Origin: Oryza sativa Japonica Group
Taxonomy: Eukaryota; Streptophyta; Magnoliopsida; Poales; Poaceae
Length of the DNA: 64,000 nt
Direction of reading: 5' to 3'
Assembly (NCBI RefSeq): GCF_034140825.1
Contig: NC_089037.1
Coordinates: forward strand, 5,654,001-5,718,000
Part shown: piece by piece, positions 1 through 15,340 of the stretch
Layout of the letters: each line of letters opens with the position of its first letter
Position numbering within the stretch: position 1 is the stretch's first letter
Notes under the pieces: generated by a model
Told to the model about the DNA's origin: nothing
Databases searched by the model: none
The model's input: only the letters and a program-made list of their open reading frames with translations
Program-made: the position numbers and the translations under genes

Positions 1-275
1 CTGCTAATCTGCTATATCCAAAGTCTCCGTTGTCCTCAAGTCCACCTCGGCGGGCTTCATGCAAGCTGCAAGCATTGGCATCTAAATTTCACCCAAAAAA
101 AGAAAAAAAAGGAAAAAAAGCAGAGAAGTTAGCCTGGCAAGTGACAAGCTGGAAAAAGAGCAATCAATTTCAGTTGAATTCCGTTACCGAAGTGTTTAAA
201 CTTGCTGAAAGTTTAGCTTGCATGGTCAGTAGTTGGTCGCTGGACTGGAGCAACTAGACCAAAATAAGCTAAGCC
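1..275. other. 5' flank of the NLR gene
   Basis: A-rich, non-coding sequence leading to the NLR start codon. Base composition switches sharply to GC-rich at the ATG. I see no clear TATA box, and the real promoter probably lies partly before the window. Confidence 0.4.
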
Positions 276-3002
276 ATGGCGGAGCTGGTGCCGCAGGTCG
301 TCGGCGCCGTGAGCCGCAGCATCGCCGGCCGCCTGCTCGCCGACATCGACCTCGCCAGCAGCGTCGGCACGAACGTCGAGGACGTCACCGACGCGCTCAC
401 ACGGCTGACGTCGATACGGGCCGACCTCGAGGCCTCCATGGGGAGGCTGCCGCAGCGGCGGCGGCCGGAGGAGGTCACGGACTGGCTGTCGCGGGTGGAC
501 GGCGCCGAGAAGCGGGTGGCCAAGCTCCGGCGAGAGTACCAGCGCCGGTGTTGCTCCTGCGGCGGCGGCGGCGCCTTCTCGCTCAACCTGTTCGCGAGCT
601 ACGCCATTAGCCGGCGCGCGTGCCACGAGCGCCACCGTCTCGCCGCGCTGCTCGGGGAGTGCGACAGGGTGAGGAGCCTCGCCGCCGGGGCGCCCCGGCC
701 GTCGTCCGGCGCCATGGTCGTGCCGTCCACGGTGGTCGGCATGGAGGGCTACCTCGAGGAGGCCCTGGCGTGCCTCGACGACCGCGACGCCGGTGTCGTG
801 GCCATCTGCGGCATGGCCGGCGTCGGCAAGAGCACGCTGCTGCGACGCATCAACAACGTGTTCGTCCAGGACCCCGACAGGAGGCACGAGTTCGACTACG
901 TCATATGGCTCGACGCGCCGGGCGACTGCGCCGCCGTGGGCAAGATGCAGGACGCCATGGCTCACCGGCTCGGCCTGTGCGCGCTCCCGGACGGCGGCGC
1001 GCCGGACCACCGTGCGCGTCCGATCTTTGAAGTCCTCAGGGACTCGAGCTTCTTGCTGCTGCTCGACGGCGTAACCAAGCCTGTCGACTTGGTGGACATC
1101 GGCGTCCCGCACCTCGTGCACGACGATCGCCGGAGGCAGAAGGTCGCCATGACCACCCGAACAAGGGGAGTCTGCGGCAGGATGAGCTCGTCGCGAAGGA
1201 TTGACATGCAATGCTTGGACAGTGACCATTCATGGCGTCTGTTCAGAGAGATCGCCCGCGACGAGACGATCAACGCTGACCCGAGGATACCGGACTTGGC
1301 GAAGGAGGTCGCCGGGAGGTGCGGCGGCTTGCCGCTTGTGCTCACCGCCATCGGCGGCGCCATGAGGTGCAGGAGGCAGCCAGAGGAGTGGGTGAGCACG
1401 GTGACCGCGCTCAGGAACTTGGAGCTCGCCAAGATCCCCGGGATGGACGCCGGCGAGAAGCCAGGCGCCATGCTGCGATCGCTGCAAGAGAGCTACGGCG
1501 ACCTGCGCCATCCCGTGCTCCAGAAGTGCTTCCTCGCCACGTCCCTGTGGCCCGAGGGCCACGCCATTGACAAGGGCGAGCTCGTCGAGTGCTGGATCGG
1601 CCTCGGGCTGGTGGGCGAGTCGCTGCCGATGGACGAGGCCGTGCGCACGGGGCTCGCCGTCCTCAACGAGCTCGAGGAGGCCAACCTGCTGCTGCCCGGC
1701 GACGCCACGGGCGAGGTGAAGCTGCACGGCGTCGTGAGGGGCGCGGCGCTGTGGATCGCCCGTGACCTCGGCAAGGCGCCGAACAGGTGGGTGGTGTGCA
1801 CCGGCGGCGTCTCCCTCCGGTCGAGGCAGAAGCTAGTGGAGTTCTTCGAGCGCGCGCGCGACGCGGAGCGGGTGTCCGCCATGCGCAGCTCGGTCGAGCG
1901 GCTGCGGGCAATGCCGCCGCCGTCGTCCCCGTGCCGGAGCCTCTCCGTCCTCATGCTGCAGCACAACGCGGCGCTGCGTGACATCCCCGGCGGCTTCCTG
2001 CTCGGCGTGCCGGCGCTCGCGTACCTGGACGCCTCCTTCACCGGCGTCCGCGAGGTCGCCCCGGAGATCGGCACGCTCGCGTCGCTGCGTTACCTGAACC
2101 TGTCGTCGACGCCGCTGGAGTCCGTGCCGCCGGAGCTGGGGAGGCTGCGGCAGCTCAGGCACCTGCTGCTGCGGCACACGGCGCGCCTCTCGGCGTTCCC
2201 CGCCGGCGTGCTGCGTGGGCTGCCGAGCCTGGACGTCCTCGACGTGTGCCCGAGCAGGTACACCGAGTGGTGCGGCGCGGGAGGAGGAGGAGGAGGAGCG
2301 AGCCTGGACGAGCTGAGGTCGAGCTCGGCGTTCGTCCGGTCCCTCGGGATCTCCGTCGCGACGCTCGCCGGCCTACGCGCGCTGCGCGGCCTCGACAACG
2401 TGCGCACACGGCGGCTGACCGTGACGCGGGTGGCGGCGACCGCGCCGTCTGTCGCGCTGCGCCCCTCCATGCTGGGCCTGCTCGAGGCCCTGCACGAGCT
2501 CACCGTCGCCAAGTGCTCCGGCCTGCAGGAGCTGGAGGTTGTCGCCGGCGAGGAGGACAACGCATGGTGGCGCCTTCCGGAGCTCAGGAAGCTCGAGATC
2601 GATGAGCTGCACGAGCTGGCGGCCGTGCGGTGGACGCGGACGGACGTCGGGGCGTTCTTGCCGGCGCTCCGGTGGGTGAAGATCTCACACTGCAACAGGC
2701 TAAGGAACGTGAGCTGGGCGGTGCAGCTGCCATGCCTGGAGCAGCTGGAGCTTCGCCATTGCTCGGAGATGGTTCACGTCGTAGACATTGACGGCGACGA
2801 CGAGGAGCAGCGACGAGAGCACCCGGAGACGCGCACGTTCCGCTGCCTCAGGAGGCTGCTGCTGGTGGAGCTTCCGTCGATGGGCAGCATTGGTGGTGGT
2901 GCAGCGTTGAGCTTCCCTTGGTTGGAGACCCTGGAGATCGCCGGCTGCGACAGCCTCGGAGAGCTACCTGTTGAGCTGCAAAAAAAGTTGAAGGAGATTT
3001 GA
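276..3002 (+). CDS. CC-NB-LRR disease-resistance-like protein (RPS2/RPS5 type), 908 aa, intronless
   Basis: Intracellular immune receptor of the CNL class, which senses pathogen effectors and switches through nucleotide exchange in the NB-ARC domain. An N-terminal coiled-coil region with a DWLSRV motif fills about residues 1-150. The P-loop GMAGVGKST is at 179-187, an RNBS-A-like stretch (FDYVIWLD) near 208, RNBS-B (KVAMTTRTRG) near 290, GLPL near 350 and an RNBS-D-like CFLATSLWPEG near 420. Leucine-rich repeats run from about 550 to the end. Length is normal for the class and the frame is open throughout. Two motifs are unusual: kinase-2 reads LLLLDGV rather than LLLLDDVW, and the MHD position reads KLHGVV. 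The start ATG sits in a good monocot context (GCCATGG). Nucleotide binding looks possible; the switch itself may be altered or the protein may act as a helper or decoy, which is inference. Confidence 0.9.
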   Translation: MAELVPQVVGAVSRSIAGRLLADIDLASSVGTNVEDVTDALTRLTSIRADLEASMGRLPQRRRPEEVTDWLSRVDGAEKRVAKLRREYQRRCCSCGGGGAFSLNLFASYAISRRACHERHRLAALLGECDRVRSLAAGAPRPSSGAMVVPSTVVGMEGYLEEALACLDDRDAGVVAICGMAGVGKSTLLRRINNVFVQDPDRRHEFDYVIWLDAPGDCAAVGKMQDAMAHRLGLCALPDGGAPDHRARPIFEVLRDSSFLLLLDGVTKPVDLVDIGVPHLVHDDRRRQKVAMTTRTRGVCGRMSSSRRIDMQCLDSDHSWRLFREIARDETINADPRIPDLAKEVAGRCGGLPLVLTAIGGAMRCRRQPEEWVSTVTALRNLELAKIPGMDAGEKPGAMLRSLQESYGDLRHPVLQKCFLATSLWPEGHAIDKGELVECWIGLGLVGESLPMDEAVRTGLAVLNELEEANLLLPGDATGEVKLHGVVRGAALWIARDLGKAPNRWVVCTGGVSLRSRQKLVEFFERARDAERVSAMRSSVERLRAMPPPSSPCRSLSVLMLQHNAALRDIPGGFLLGVPALAYLDASFTGVREVAPEIGTLASLRYLNLSSTPLESVPPELGRLRQLRHLLLRHTARLSAFPAGVLRGLPSLDVLDVCPSRYTEWCGAGGGGGGASLDELRSSSAFVRSLGISVATLAGLRALRGLDNVRTRRLTVTRVAATAPSVALRPSMLGLLEALHELTVAKCSGLQELEVVAGEEDNAWWRLPELRKLEIDELHELAAVRWTRTDVGAFLPALRWVKISHCNRLRNVSWAVQLPCLEQLELRHCSEMVHVVDIDGDDEEQRREHPETRTFRCLRRLLLVELPSMGSIGGGAALSFPWLETLEIAGCDSLGELPVELQKKLKEI

Positions 3003-3642
3003 GATTATGTTAGCCAAGCTGTGAATCTGAACATTGTTCCTAGCATCTTAAAGCTTAAGAAAGAAAGATTCACTCAAGAAGATTAGTCTTTCATATAACA
3101 CGCGAACAGTGCAGAAGTTTCAAACATCGCAATACATTTAGCTACCCCTTATAGCTCCTTTAATTAATAGCCTAACAAACGTAATGCCAGAGGCATCAAA
3201 ATTCTAATTCTAGAGCCGGATAGCCCGGGCTAGCTTCTGATTGTGTGGCAATTGTTCTAGCATCTTACACATTTCACTTCAGAACCTATTCTCATGGAAC
3301 CAGCTATGAATGAGGGGTTCAGAAGATATATTTCACAAAGGAAATTCCACCACTCTTCCAACTTTCCAAAGCGGGCCCTACACGGTGTTGCATATGTCAA
3401 CAGGCCATGGTGAGGATCAAGATCTTGAGGTGCATCATGCAGGCAGCACACTGCATTTCCGATGACATCCTGATGCAGCACACTTCTGTACAGTCAATGC
3501 GATAAGCTGCTCCAGTCTGATCATTCTTCATGCCTCAGATGCCTGTTCAACACCAGTTATATGAGCTATGCAGGCAAAAATGGTAGAACCTCGCAAGCTG
3601 CTGTGGTGAGGCTTCTATGGAAATCATGAGCCCATCAAAAGG
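3003..3642. other. NLR 3' flank and 3' UTR of the convergent syntaxin-like gene
   Basis: The NLR and the next gene converge here. Short open frames on the minus strand near 3257-3481 lie beyond the stop codon of the syntaxin-like gene and read best as its 3' UTR. No other feature is seen. Confidence 0.5.
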
Positions 3643-5929
3643 TCACCAAATTTTCTTGAATACACACATGACTGCAAGGTAGAGTAAACCGTAAGGTATA
3701 ATAGCAAATGAAAAACTGTAGAAGGCTGTAACAGAAAACTGAGAAAATCGGCTAGTCGAGAGACTCCAGGATTGTTAGTGCCAATAAAAAGTTACAACGG
3801 TGTGTACACTAAAAAAACAAAATGTTAGACCTAACATGCCAGTATAGGACAGTTGCACCAACCGGCGAATGCATGAGCAACAGAAAAATATAAAAAGAAA
3901 ACAATATGGCAGCATTGTATCATAATTTATTCAGGCAACATTTTGGATGAGTGCAATAAGACTATCACAACATTAAATATATTTAGTAAACCATGCTTTA
4001 AATATTGAATAATAAACCAATCCATAGTACCTCAGTGGTTCAGTAACTAGAACAAGATGTCAATTGACAGGCTAACTGGTCATTCAAAGACCACAACTGA
4101 CAATACTAGGCTTTGTTTTCTGTTTGCTCGTCCAATGAAAATGAAATAACAAACATGTAACAATTAACAAACTTACATATTAAGAGGGCAGCAACTGCTA
4201 ACACAATTAATTGAACAGGACGCCCATACCGAATTCGATATCGCGACCTCTGCAGTCGTCTATGCAGGGCTCCAAGACAACCATAAAGTTTCTTATTGTA
4301 TGTACTCTCATCACAAGTACTTACACAACTCTTGCTTCTTTCAAAGCATCTATCCGATCCCTACAGAAGGAAAGGCCCTACAGCATTAGAGAACTAGAAT
4401 GTATTCAAATGAAAGCATTGTTGGACAATGAATATTTGCACTCCTCAAGGATGCCATCTGTACCTGACCCATCTGAGAACTGAGAGGGATTGTCTCTTCC
4501 ACATCTTGTTGATCAACAGCGGCCCATTTCACAGATCCACCTTTTTTCTTCGTTCTAGGCTTAGATTGCAAGGCACTCGTCAGTGCACATGTTTTCACTA
4601 TCTTCAGCAAAGGTTCTTGGTGCTTGTCATCATATGGTAGGTCAGCAGAACTCTCGCTCTCATTTGGACATAACATAGTCCATGACCCGATATCAGCATG
4701 GGCACTAGCAGCCCTTCTGTGCCCACGATGCGTTTCTTCCTTTACTCTTGCTGAACTCAACTCAGCGGAGCCAGAATCCTTGGAGCTGTCAGCATACATA
4801 TCCTTTTTAACCATTGCTGCATTGTTGCCCACATCAATATCACCAACAGATGGAATTGTAACTACTTTGTCTCGCTGTTGAAAAGAGCTTGCAGATAGGA
4901 AGGTAGCAAGATCATTCCGTTCATCCTCATCCAAATCAATCCAGCTTAGGGCACCCCTTCCCTCTGCAACATTGGATTCTTTCAAATTGTTCTCAACCTC
5001 AAGTATGCGACAACCGATTGCCGCAACAAAGTCATCATGCCGTGCTTTTGTGTCCTTTCCAGCTGAGAAAACCTTGTCGTTTGATCTAATTGCCCGCTCC
5101 AATTCATCTAGCTAGAAACAAAACACAACTATTAGACTCTTTTGCCATCAATTTTCAATATAAAATCCCTGAAATTGAAATTAACACATATGGGACAAAT
5201 TGGCTTCTCATATTCACATAGATCAGATAGGAGGGGAACTACATTCCACTTAGGGCTCAAAGCACCTTAAATGACATGATCTACATAAATGCAGGTTTTG
5301 TATAATAAAAAAAAAAGTTCTCATTTACCACAATTCGTAATTGGTAAAAACCATGATTTTCAAGAAGCAAACATCAGTGGCTCATAACAACAAACAAATC
5401 ATACCACGTTACGTGTCTTCCTGCTCTAAGCAATGAACTATGTTTCTAGGTATCCTAATAATTTAGAAAATTAGGGGCAAAAGGCATTCGTCAACCACAG
5501 ATCACCACGACACAGAAGAGCAATTACCGCCGATCGTGCCATGGCTAGACGCTAGTATACAGCAGAGAAATGGATGTCGAGAGAGCAACCAATTCACCTG
5601 CCACTTGGCGGTGCCGAGCGCAGTGTGCAGCTCGCGGCGGAGCTCGCCGGCAGGGAGCCCTCCTCCACCCACGGCAGCAGCAGCCGCCGCCGCCGCCGCC
5701 TCCGAATCGCCCCCACTCCTGTCCTGCACCCATATCCTGTACACCGACTCCATGCTACAGAGACACACCGAGAATCACCATCAGATCCATACGAACGCGA
5801 CGAACCCCCAACCGAAAAAAAAAACAAAACGGGGGAGGAGACGGCAACGCACCGGTCGGCGGATCCCTGCACCTCCTCGGCGGCGGGGAAGAAGGGGTCC
5901 TTCTCCCAGCGGTCGAACGACGTCGCCAT
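3643..5929 (-). CDS. Syntaxin-6 N-terminal-domain membrane protein, 364 aa, five exons
   Basis: Predicted tail-anchored endomembrane protein of the plant family with an N-terminal syntaxin-6/Tlg1-type domain. Exons, in transcript order, are 5929-5853, 5754-5598, 5111-4464, 4360-4177 and 3671-3643; all phases close. Exon 1 starts with a family hallmark (WEKDPFFPAAEEV). Exons 2-3 carry the helical bundle, including the conserved stretch RHDDFVAAIG. The middle, about residues 120-290, is a low-complexity serine/acidic linker. Exon 4 encodes a basic segment (RRLQRSRYRIRYGRP) followed by a hydrophobic helix that finishes in the 29-nt last exon and ends KKIW. I see no classical SNARE coiled coil between the N-domain and the anchor, so a regulatory rather than fusogenic role in TGN/endosome traffic is inferred. 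Exon 2 contains an alanine run. The last exon is assigned only from splice sites and phase, so its confidence is lower. Confidence 0.8.
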
Positions 5930-6834
5930 TGCGAGCGAGAAGGGGGAGACGAGGGCAACGGAAAGTCGGAAATGGCCGAGACGAGACGAGACGAGACTCC
6001 CTCGCGTTTTTTCTCGTGGTGGCCAGGGCGCGGGACGCTGCCTATTATTAACTGGCGAACTGGCAAAGAAGAGGGGATTTCACTGCCGGTTTCTCTGAAA
6101 ACGGCAAAACGCTTACGCTTTTTCCTCTGAAAAACGGCGAAGCAGCAAATCCCACCAGGAATTGATCTGCGCGTTACTACACGGGAAAGCTCCTCGTTTC
6201 GTTGAATTTTATTGGCAACATTTAGGCAAAGGTGCGTGGTTGGAGACTGCTGTTGCCTTGTTGGCTTATTGCTTAGTGCTCGCCGTGTCGTTTTATCTCG
6301 TGCTGTAGCATTTATCCGTTATTTATTAAGCAAGGGCTGTGTTTTTTTTTTGCTTAGCTTGTCATACAGCAGGTCAGCAATTGCTGATCCATGGATATCT
6401 TCCAAGTTCGACATTTGCATCACGATGAGCATATGCTGTCTCTGTATTGTGTAGATTTGTAGCTGATGACAGCTTAGGGCTATCTATGGTTTTCCCTGGT
6501 AAACCAACAGATTGAAGATAATTTGATTGTTACAATGCAGTGCCTTCTATATCAAACGAATTGCTGGTTCGGATGAGTGAAGGCATTAGATGGAAGACAG
6601 ATTCCCTGACTAGGATTTGACAGGCGGACGACAACAAGGAACACCCAAGTTTGCATGTTATTATCAGATACCGGACGAAACAAAAAGACAAAGTTGAACT
6701 GTAATCACTAAAAAAAGGTGAGTCGAATAGCTGCACTGACTAATTCTTGACACGCATATGAAAACAGTTCTGCAATCACGACATCAAAGAACATCAGCAG
6801 CTTGTCTGAGAACCCAACTGGTCAACTCACATGA
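5930..6834. other. Intergenic: promoter of the syntaxin-like gene and 3' flank of mL43
   Basis: The part next to the syntaxin-like ATG is GC-rich with GAGAC repeats (about 5940-6000), fitting a 5' UTR. The rest is AT-rich and probably contains the mL43 3' UTR. No convincing frame or element is seen. Confidence 0.4.
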
Positions 6835-8471
6835 TCACATCTTCAGTTCTGTCGTCCATGTTCCCTGAACACTGGGGCGCTTTGTTACGTGTCTGGTTCT
6901 CAGCTTCACCACTTTCCTGCCCAGAGAATTCCTTAGCCTGGTAGCTTGCAATAGTATGTCCTCGGGCGCTAAATTTCGGACACAAACAACTCGCTCATTA
7001 TGATTTTCTGCACAAGAAGAATGTTGATTAGAAAACTGAATGTCATAAGCTTCGTTTTTCTCAAAAACGAATTTGTTGTAGCCATGTAAACACAACCATG
7101 AAGAAACATTAATAATGGAACAAGAAAAACAGTATGGCTGTTTGGTTCAAAGAATACCCTCATTCCTAGAGTCTTATCAGATCCTACATGATCCTGTTTG
7201 GTTATTAGAACGGGAACATGTGACCAATAAAAATTTGTTTGGTTATTGCAATGGGATTAACCTCATTCTTTGGATTGAAACAATCCAAAGGTGGATGAGA
7301 TTATGAAAACTCATGGAATGCAGTTATCCACAAGGGCACCCATTCATCCAAGATGGGTGTACTAATTGTGGTCAAAATGCATTCCTCAAATTACAGGCCT
7401 CTTAACAAGGTTCCTTCGGAGAAAAATCACATAGTACAACCATAATGATGTGTTTAAACCAATGACCCAATGTCCGGTCATCAATTCACAGATAAGACAG
7501 CGGCCTACTGATGTTTTGCATCTTGTCAAACAGGCGAGACTTTGGGTAGACAACTACTCCTATAGTATGGCATTTTACTCAGAATGGACTCAAAGATGTA
7601 ATTCAGTACCAGAAAGTGATATCCTTATCAGTAACAGCAATAAGGCTCCTATAGAGTTCCTGGTAATTTTACAATGGTTGGAAAACAAGGGAGAAGATCT
7701 TACTGTAAATGCCCTTCAGGTTAGGATGCTGTCCACGGACTAACTCTGTCACCACCTCTAAGTGGGGGTTCTTTTCCTTAAAAGCTGGAAGATGCGCCTC
7801 CATAAAAGCCCTGCAATTCCAAAAATCATTTTCATGAAGGAGCAACCAAATTAAAATATCTAATTGTTCAGACATCAACTTCCAACAACACAAGTATTGG
7901 CAAAATGACAACTTCCAAATGTGTAAGCTGGGAAATCATACAAGTAATACTTGAATTATAGCATATTGATATACACAAAGAGAGGATATAATGTGAAAAT
8001 TACTGTCCAGAAAAAAACAAGTTCTCGAATGTCGGCCATGATCCTAACGTGGCAACGAGCAGCTTATAATTGGCTCTAATTGTGACCAAACTGCCTAATG
8101 TCTAGCTCTGATTTCTCTCATGTCTCGGTATGATAAATGCACATCAATTTAACTTGCAACAATTGAACATTTTCCCACCAGGGCAATATGTATGTATAGC
8201 CCTTCGTTATGCTTTATCCACAAAGAATTGAACGAAAGTGCAAACCTATCTCCGACGCACAGCAAAGACTACTCGGGGTAATCGAAGACAAAAAGAACAG
8301 TTCCCGGATCTAAATCAATTCCCGGCAACAAAGGAAATCCGGACCAGATCATCTAGGAGGCCCGTAGTATCATCACGGATGAGAGCTATACCTGATCCCC
8401 CTGCTGCTCCCTCCCCAATCGCAGTAGTTCACCACGAGCTTCTGCAGCTGCCAAACGCCCCTCAGCGCCAT
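6835..8471 (-). CDS. MRPL43: Mitochondrial large-subunit ribosomal protein mL43, 119 aa, three exons
   Basis: Component of the mitochondrial large ribosomal subunit (L43/L51 family, thioredoxin-like fold). Exons in transcript order: 8471-8392, 7810-7704 and 7007-6835; together 360 nt with matching phases. The product begins MALRGVWQLQKLVVNYCDWG and continues AFMEAHLPAFKEKNPHLEVV and RNSLGRKVVKLRTRHVTKRP, which match the plant mL43 family closely over its whole length. A short presequence is normal for this protein. The first intron (581 nt) and second intron (696 nt) are AT-rich; the second contains sequence with repeated TGTTTGGTT motifs (about 7135-7440) that looks like MITE debris. The promoter has site II and telo-box elements, as expected for translation-apparatus genes. 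The identification is firm. Confidence 0.93.
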
Positions 8472-8690
8472 CCCTGCCGCCGCCGCCGGGGTCGATCCAA
8501 ACCGGGAGCTACACGGGGACTCCGCTTCGCTGCACGCGGAAATTCGGAGACCCCGGATGAGGAAGACGAGGATGCAAGCGGACGAAGCCAATCGATCAGT
8601 CCTTACCTTGCTCGCCGCCGGCGCGCGAGTTGGGGGAGGAGACGGCGAACGGAGGAGGAGACGACGGTAGGAGGGGATACGCTTCGTTGC

Positions 8691-8804
8691 TAGGGTTTAG
8701 CCCAGCGGGAGATGCAAAGAGTGGAGCTGGGCCTCGGTAGGCCGGGCTAAGACCAGGCCCATTTTATCCACTAGCCTAGGGCTTTGGGCTTTGGGCCATG
8801 GGCT
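8691..8804 (-). promoter_or_regulatory. Site II cluster plus telo-box upstream of mL43
   Basis: Reading toward the mL43 start at 8471, the region has five TGGGCY (site II) elements, at 8799-8804, 8792-8797, 8785-8790, 8756-8761 and 8728-8733, followed by a telo-box AAACCCTA at 8698-8691. Site II (TCP-bound) with a telo-box is the known promoter signature of plant ribosomal-protein and respiratory-chain genes. All are within 335 bp of the ATG. Confidence 0.75.
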
Positions 8805-9525
8805 GTACAGATATAATGTATCCTAACGATTCTGTACAATTATTTAGAGAAAATCCAAAAAAATCATTGACAAGCACTTGTTCCAAGGAATTGTTACCAA
8901 CGAGTACGAGTTCTATGAAATAGTAGTAGCATCATTTTAGAAGTGACTTTGTCCAAAAAAAAATATCATCATCAATAGGGTTCCGTTAGTAGTTCTCCCT
9001 TAGGTGCTATAGATTATAGAATAAATAGTGTATTTAACGATGCGGGATGGTAAGAACCCTAACGGTGATATCATTTCTAAGACAAAATTGCTTATACGAT
9101 GGCATATTATGAAACTTGCATTTGTCAATGAAATTTCTTAGATTTTGGTGTTTATTATCAATAGTATTTCTTGGATTTTCTCTGTTTTTAAGTGGACGAT
9201 TCCGTGCTGTCGCTTGAAGTTTTCCCGAAATGAACTGGCTGGTACTGTGCATACCAGTCATGAGCGCATGGAATGATGCAAATAAACATTATCTCTGAAT
9301 CTTTTTTGAAAAGAGATTATCTCTGATAATCTGATTTATAGACTCGGCACTTTATGATGTGTTTCAAAATTTAAGGATGTTAGGCACCGCTCAGCAGCAA
9401 GCGGACCTAAGGCGCAACATGCTACAACTTTTGCGTTGCCTCAGTAGAATAGAATAAAACAAAGGAGCAAATCTGCAACAGATTTCCAGTGCAATCCAAC
9501 AGCAGCAGATGGCGTTCCGTTCATG
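8805..9525. other. Intergenic spacer between mL43 and CK2 alpha
   Basis: AT-rich spacer that includes the 3' UTR of CK2 alpha next to 9525. No coding frame or bounded repeat is recognised. Confidence 0.4.
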
Positions 9526-13706
<4,181 letters not shown>

Positions 13707-13847
13707 GGCCGCCGCCGCCGCTACCGACGCCACCGAGCGGGCGCGGGGGAGGGACCCCGCGTGCGCCCCCGCCGCCGCGAGCGCCGCGACGGCGCCTGTG
13801 GCGAGGGAGCCGACGGTGGCGAGGAGGGAGGGGAGTATGGCGCTCGT
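13707..13847 (-). other. ATG-less in-frame extension before CK2 alpha, transit-peptide-like
   Basis: In frame with the CK2 alpha ATG, the upstream sequence is open back to a stop near 13965. The proximal 47 codons are rich in Ala, Ser, Thr, Leu with a few Arg and have no Asp or Glu, e.g. [18 protein letters not shown] and [11 protein letters not shown]. No ATG occurs in that frame. An ACG codon with A at -3 lies at its head (about 13847). It may be a non-AUG-initiated or alternatively spliced organelle presequence; this is inference. Confidence 0.4.
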
Positions 13848-14205
13848 GGTAGCGGTGGCGGTGGCGGTGGCCGGCGCGCGCGGCGAGGCCCGATCGGATT
13901 TTTTTTTTCCTTCTTCTGGGTGGGGTCGGGTGCTCTGGTCGGGTCGGAACGCGACGGGGTCGCTATATCATATCAGGTCACGGCGAGGGGAGCGGGTTGT
14001 TTTGGCGGTTTCCCGCTGAAAAAGGGGGTGTGCGCCATCGCGCAGCACGCCGGTTTCTGAACAAGAGATGCGTGCACAGCTCCTGCAGCAACGAGTTGTC
14101 TGTTTTTTTTTCCCGAACACGTAAAAGGATTGTAGGATTGTAGGTTATTTCTGATTGCAGTAATTGGAACCAGGTTTTAGCTAACCGGTTGAAAACTACG
14201 AAACT
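13848..14205. other. CK2 alpha upstream flank
   Basis: GC-rich near the gene, becoming AT-rich toward 14200, with a T10 run at 13899-13908. It should hold the 5' UTR and promoter. No distinct element is seen. Confidence 0.35.
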
Positions 14206-15320
14206 TCAAGGTTTCGAGATTGGATGAAAGTAGATTCCGGGTAGACTTTGAATGGTGTTGAAGAATTTAAATTTAAATTTTAACGAAAGATGTCGTATAG
14301 CTAAGATCGGAATCCAGCACTTATGATGCTTCTCTCTCGTGGCCCGATATTCTAGAAATGGGATAACTCTCGCTTTGATCAAGTGCAACGTTTGCGACGT
14401 GGCTACCAACCAGAACAAGTCCAGAACGCCGTGCAATCGCTAGACCACAAATGATGTCGTACCAACCGTAACGTGCGGTTGATGATCCCTACAATGCAAA
14501 CGAGAGAACACTGCAAGAACAAAATAAAATGCAATCTAAATATTGCGAATAGGGGATAACTCTCGCTTTAATCGAGTGCAACGTTTGCGACGTGGCTACC
14601 AACCAGAACAAGTCCAGAACGCTGTGAAATCGCTACACCATAAATGATGTCGTAACAACCGTAACATGCGGTTGATGATCCCTACAATGCAAACGAGAAA
14701 ACACTGCAAGAACAAAATAAGATGCAATCTAAATATTGCGAATAGGGGATTAAACACAAAGGAATAGTTACGATTGAAGTGGTAGATCTAATCGACCCGG
14801 CAAATCAACACACCAATTATTAGGGGCTCTAAATTTATAGTCGCCGACTAATCAAGCGAGGACAAGAGACAAGTGAATGACACTTGGCAAAATTCAATTA
14901 AACAAAACTCAATTGTTCTAGAGGGTGTACATAGACATTTATAGAAGAAAATAGATCAAAGGTTTAGTGCTAATTCGTGGAGGTGGGCCTAGTGTATTAC
15001 AAGGTCCAAGTACCAAGTTCGGTTTCAGCAACAACATTGTCTTGTTTTGACAATTTCCGTTTACTCGGAATGAATTTGTATATGAAACCGGATGCGTTTG
15101 AAAGGTGACGAGATAAGCTTTCCATCAAGTCTAACATCACCCGAATCGGAGTTGGCATGAAGACACTAGGTCCATTTGAAGTCAATGCTGTCTCCGGAGG
15201 TCGAACTGGATTCCAAAACTCATTGGAGATGTATATTGTAGATCCTCCATTCATCCGATGTATTCTTGGGCAATGTTTTATATTTCTCATGTTTGGTTGT
15301 ATACATATACTTGATCTCAA
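14206..15320 (-). mobile_element. LTR-retroelement-like remnant (minus orientation)
   Basis: Read on the minus strand, this stretch has LTR-like features: a TATA motif (CGACTATAAATTTAGAG, near 14843-14827) with U3- and U5-like flanks and no gene. A tandem duplication lies inside it. Its family and exact ends are not resolved; it is a decayed fossil. Confidence 0.35.
14359..14748. repeat. 193-bp tandem duplication
   Basis: Two adjacent copies of a block that starts GGATAACTCTCGCTTT and ends near TATTGCGAATAGGGGAT; the shared start falls at 14361 and 14554. The copies differ at only a few positions, so the duplication is younger than the surrounding element's decay. Confidence 0.85.
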
Positions 15321-15340
15321 CCTATTGGCAAAATCCTTTA

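Noticed and set aside
213-1229. 338-codon minus-strand frame opposite the NLR gene
   Set aside because: It is the antisense shadow of a GC-rich coding sequence. The plus frame has NB-ARC motifs; the minus one has none.
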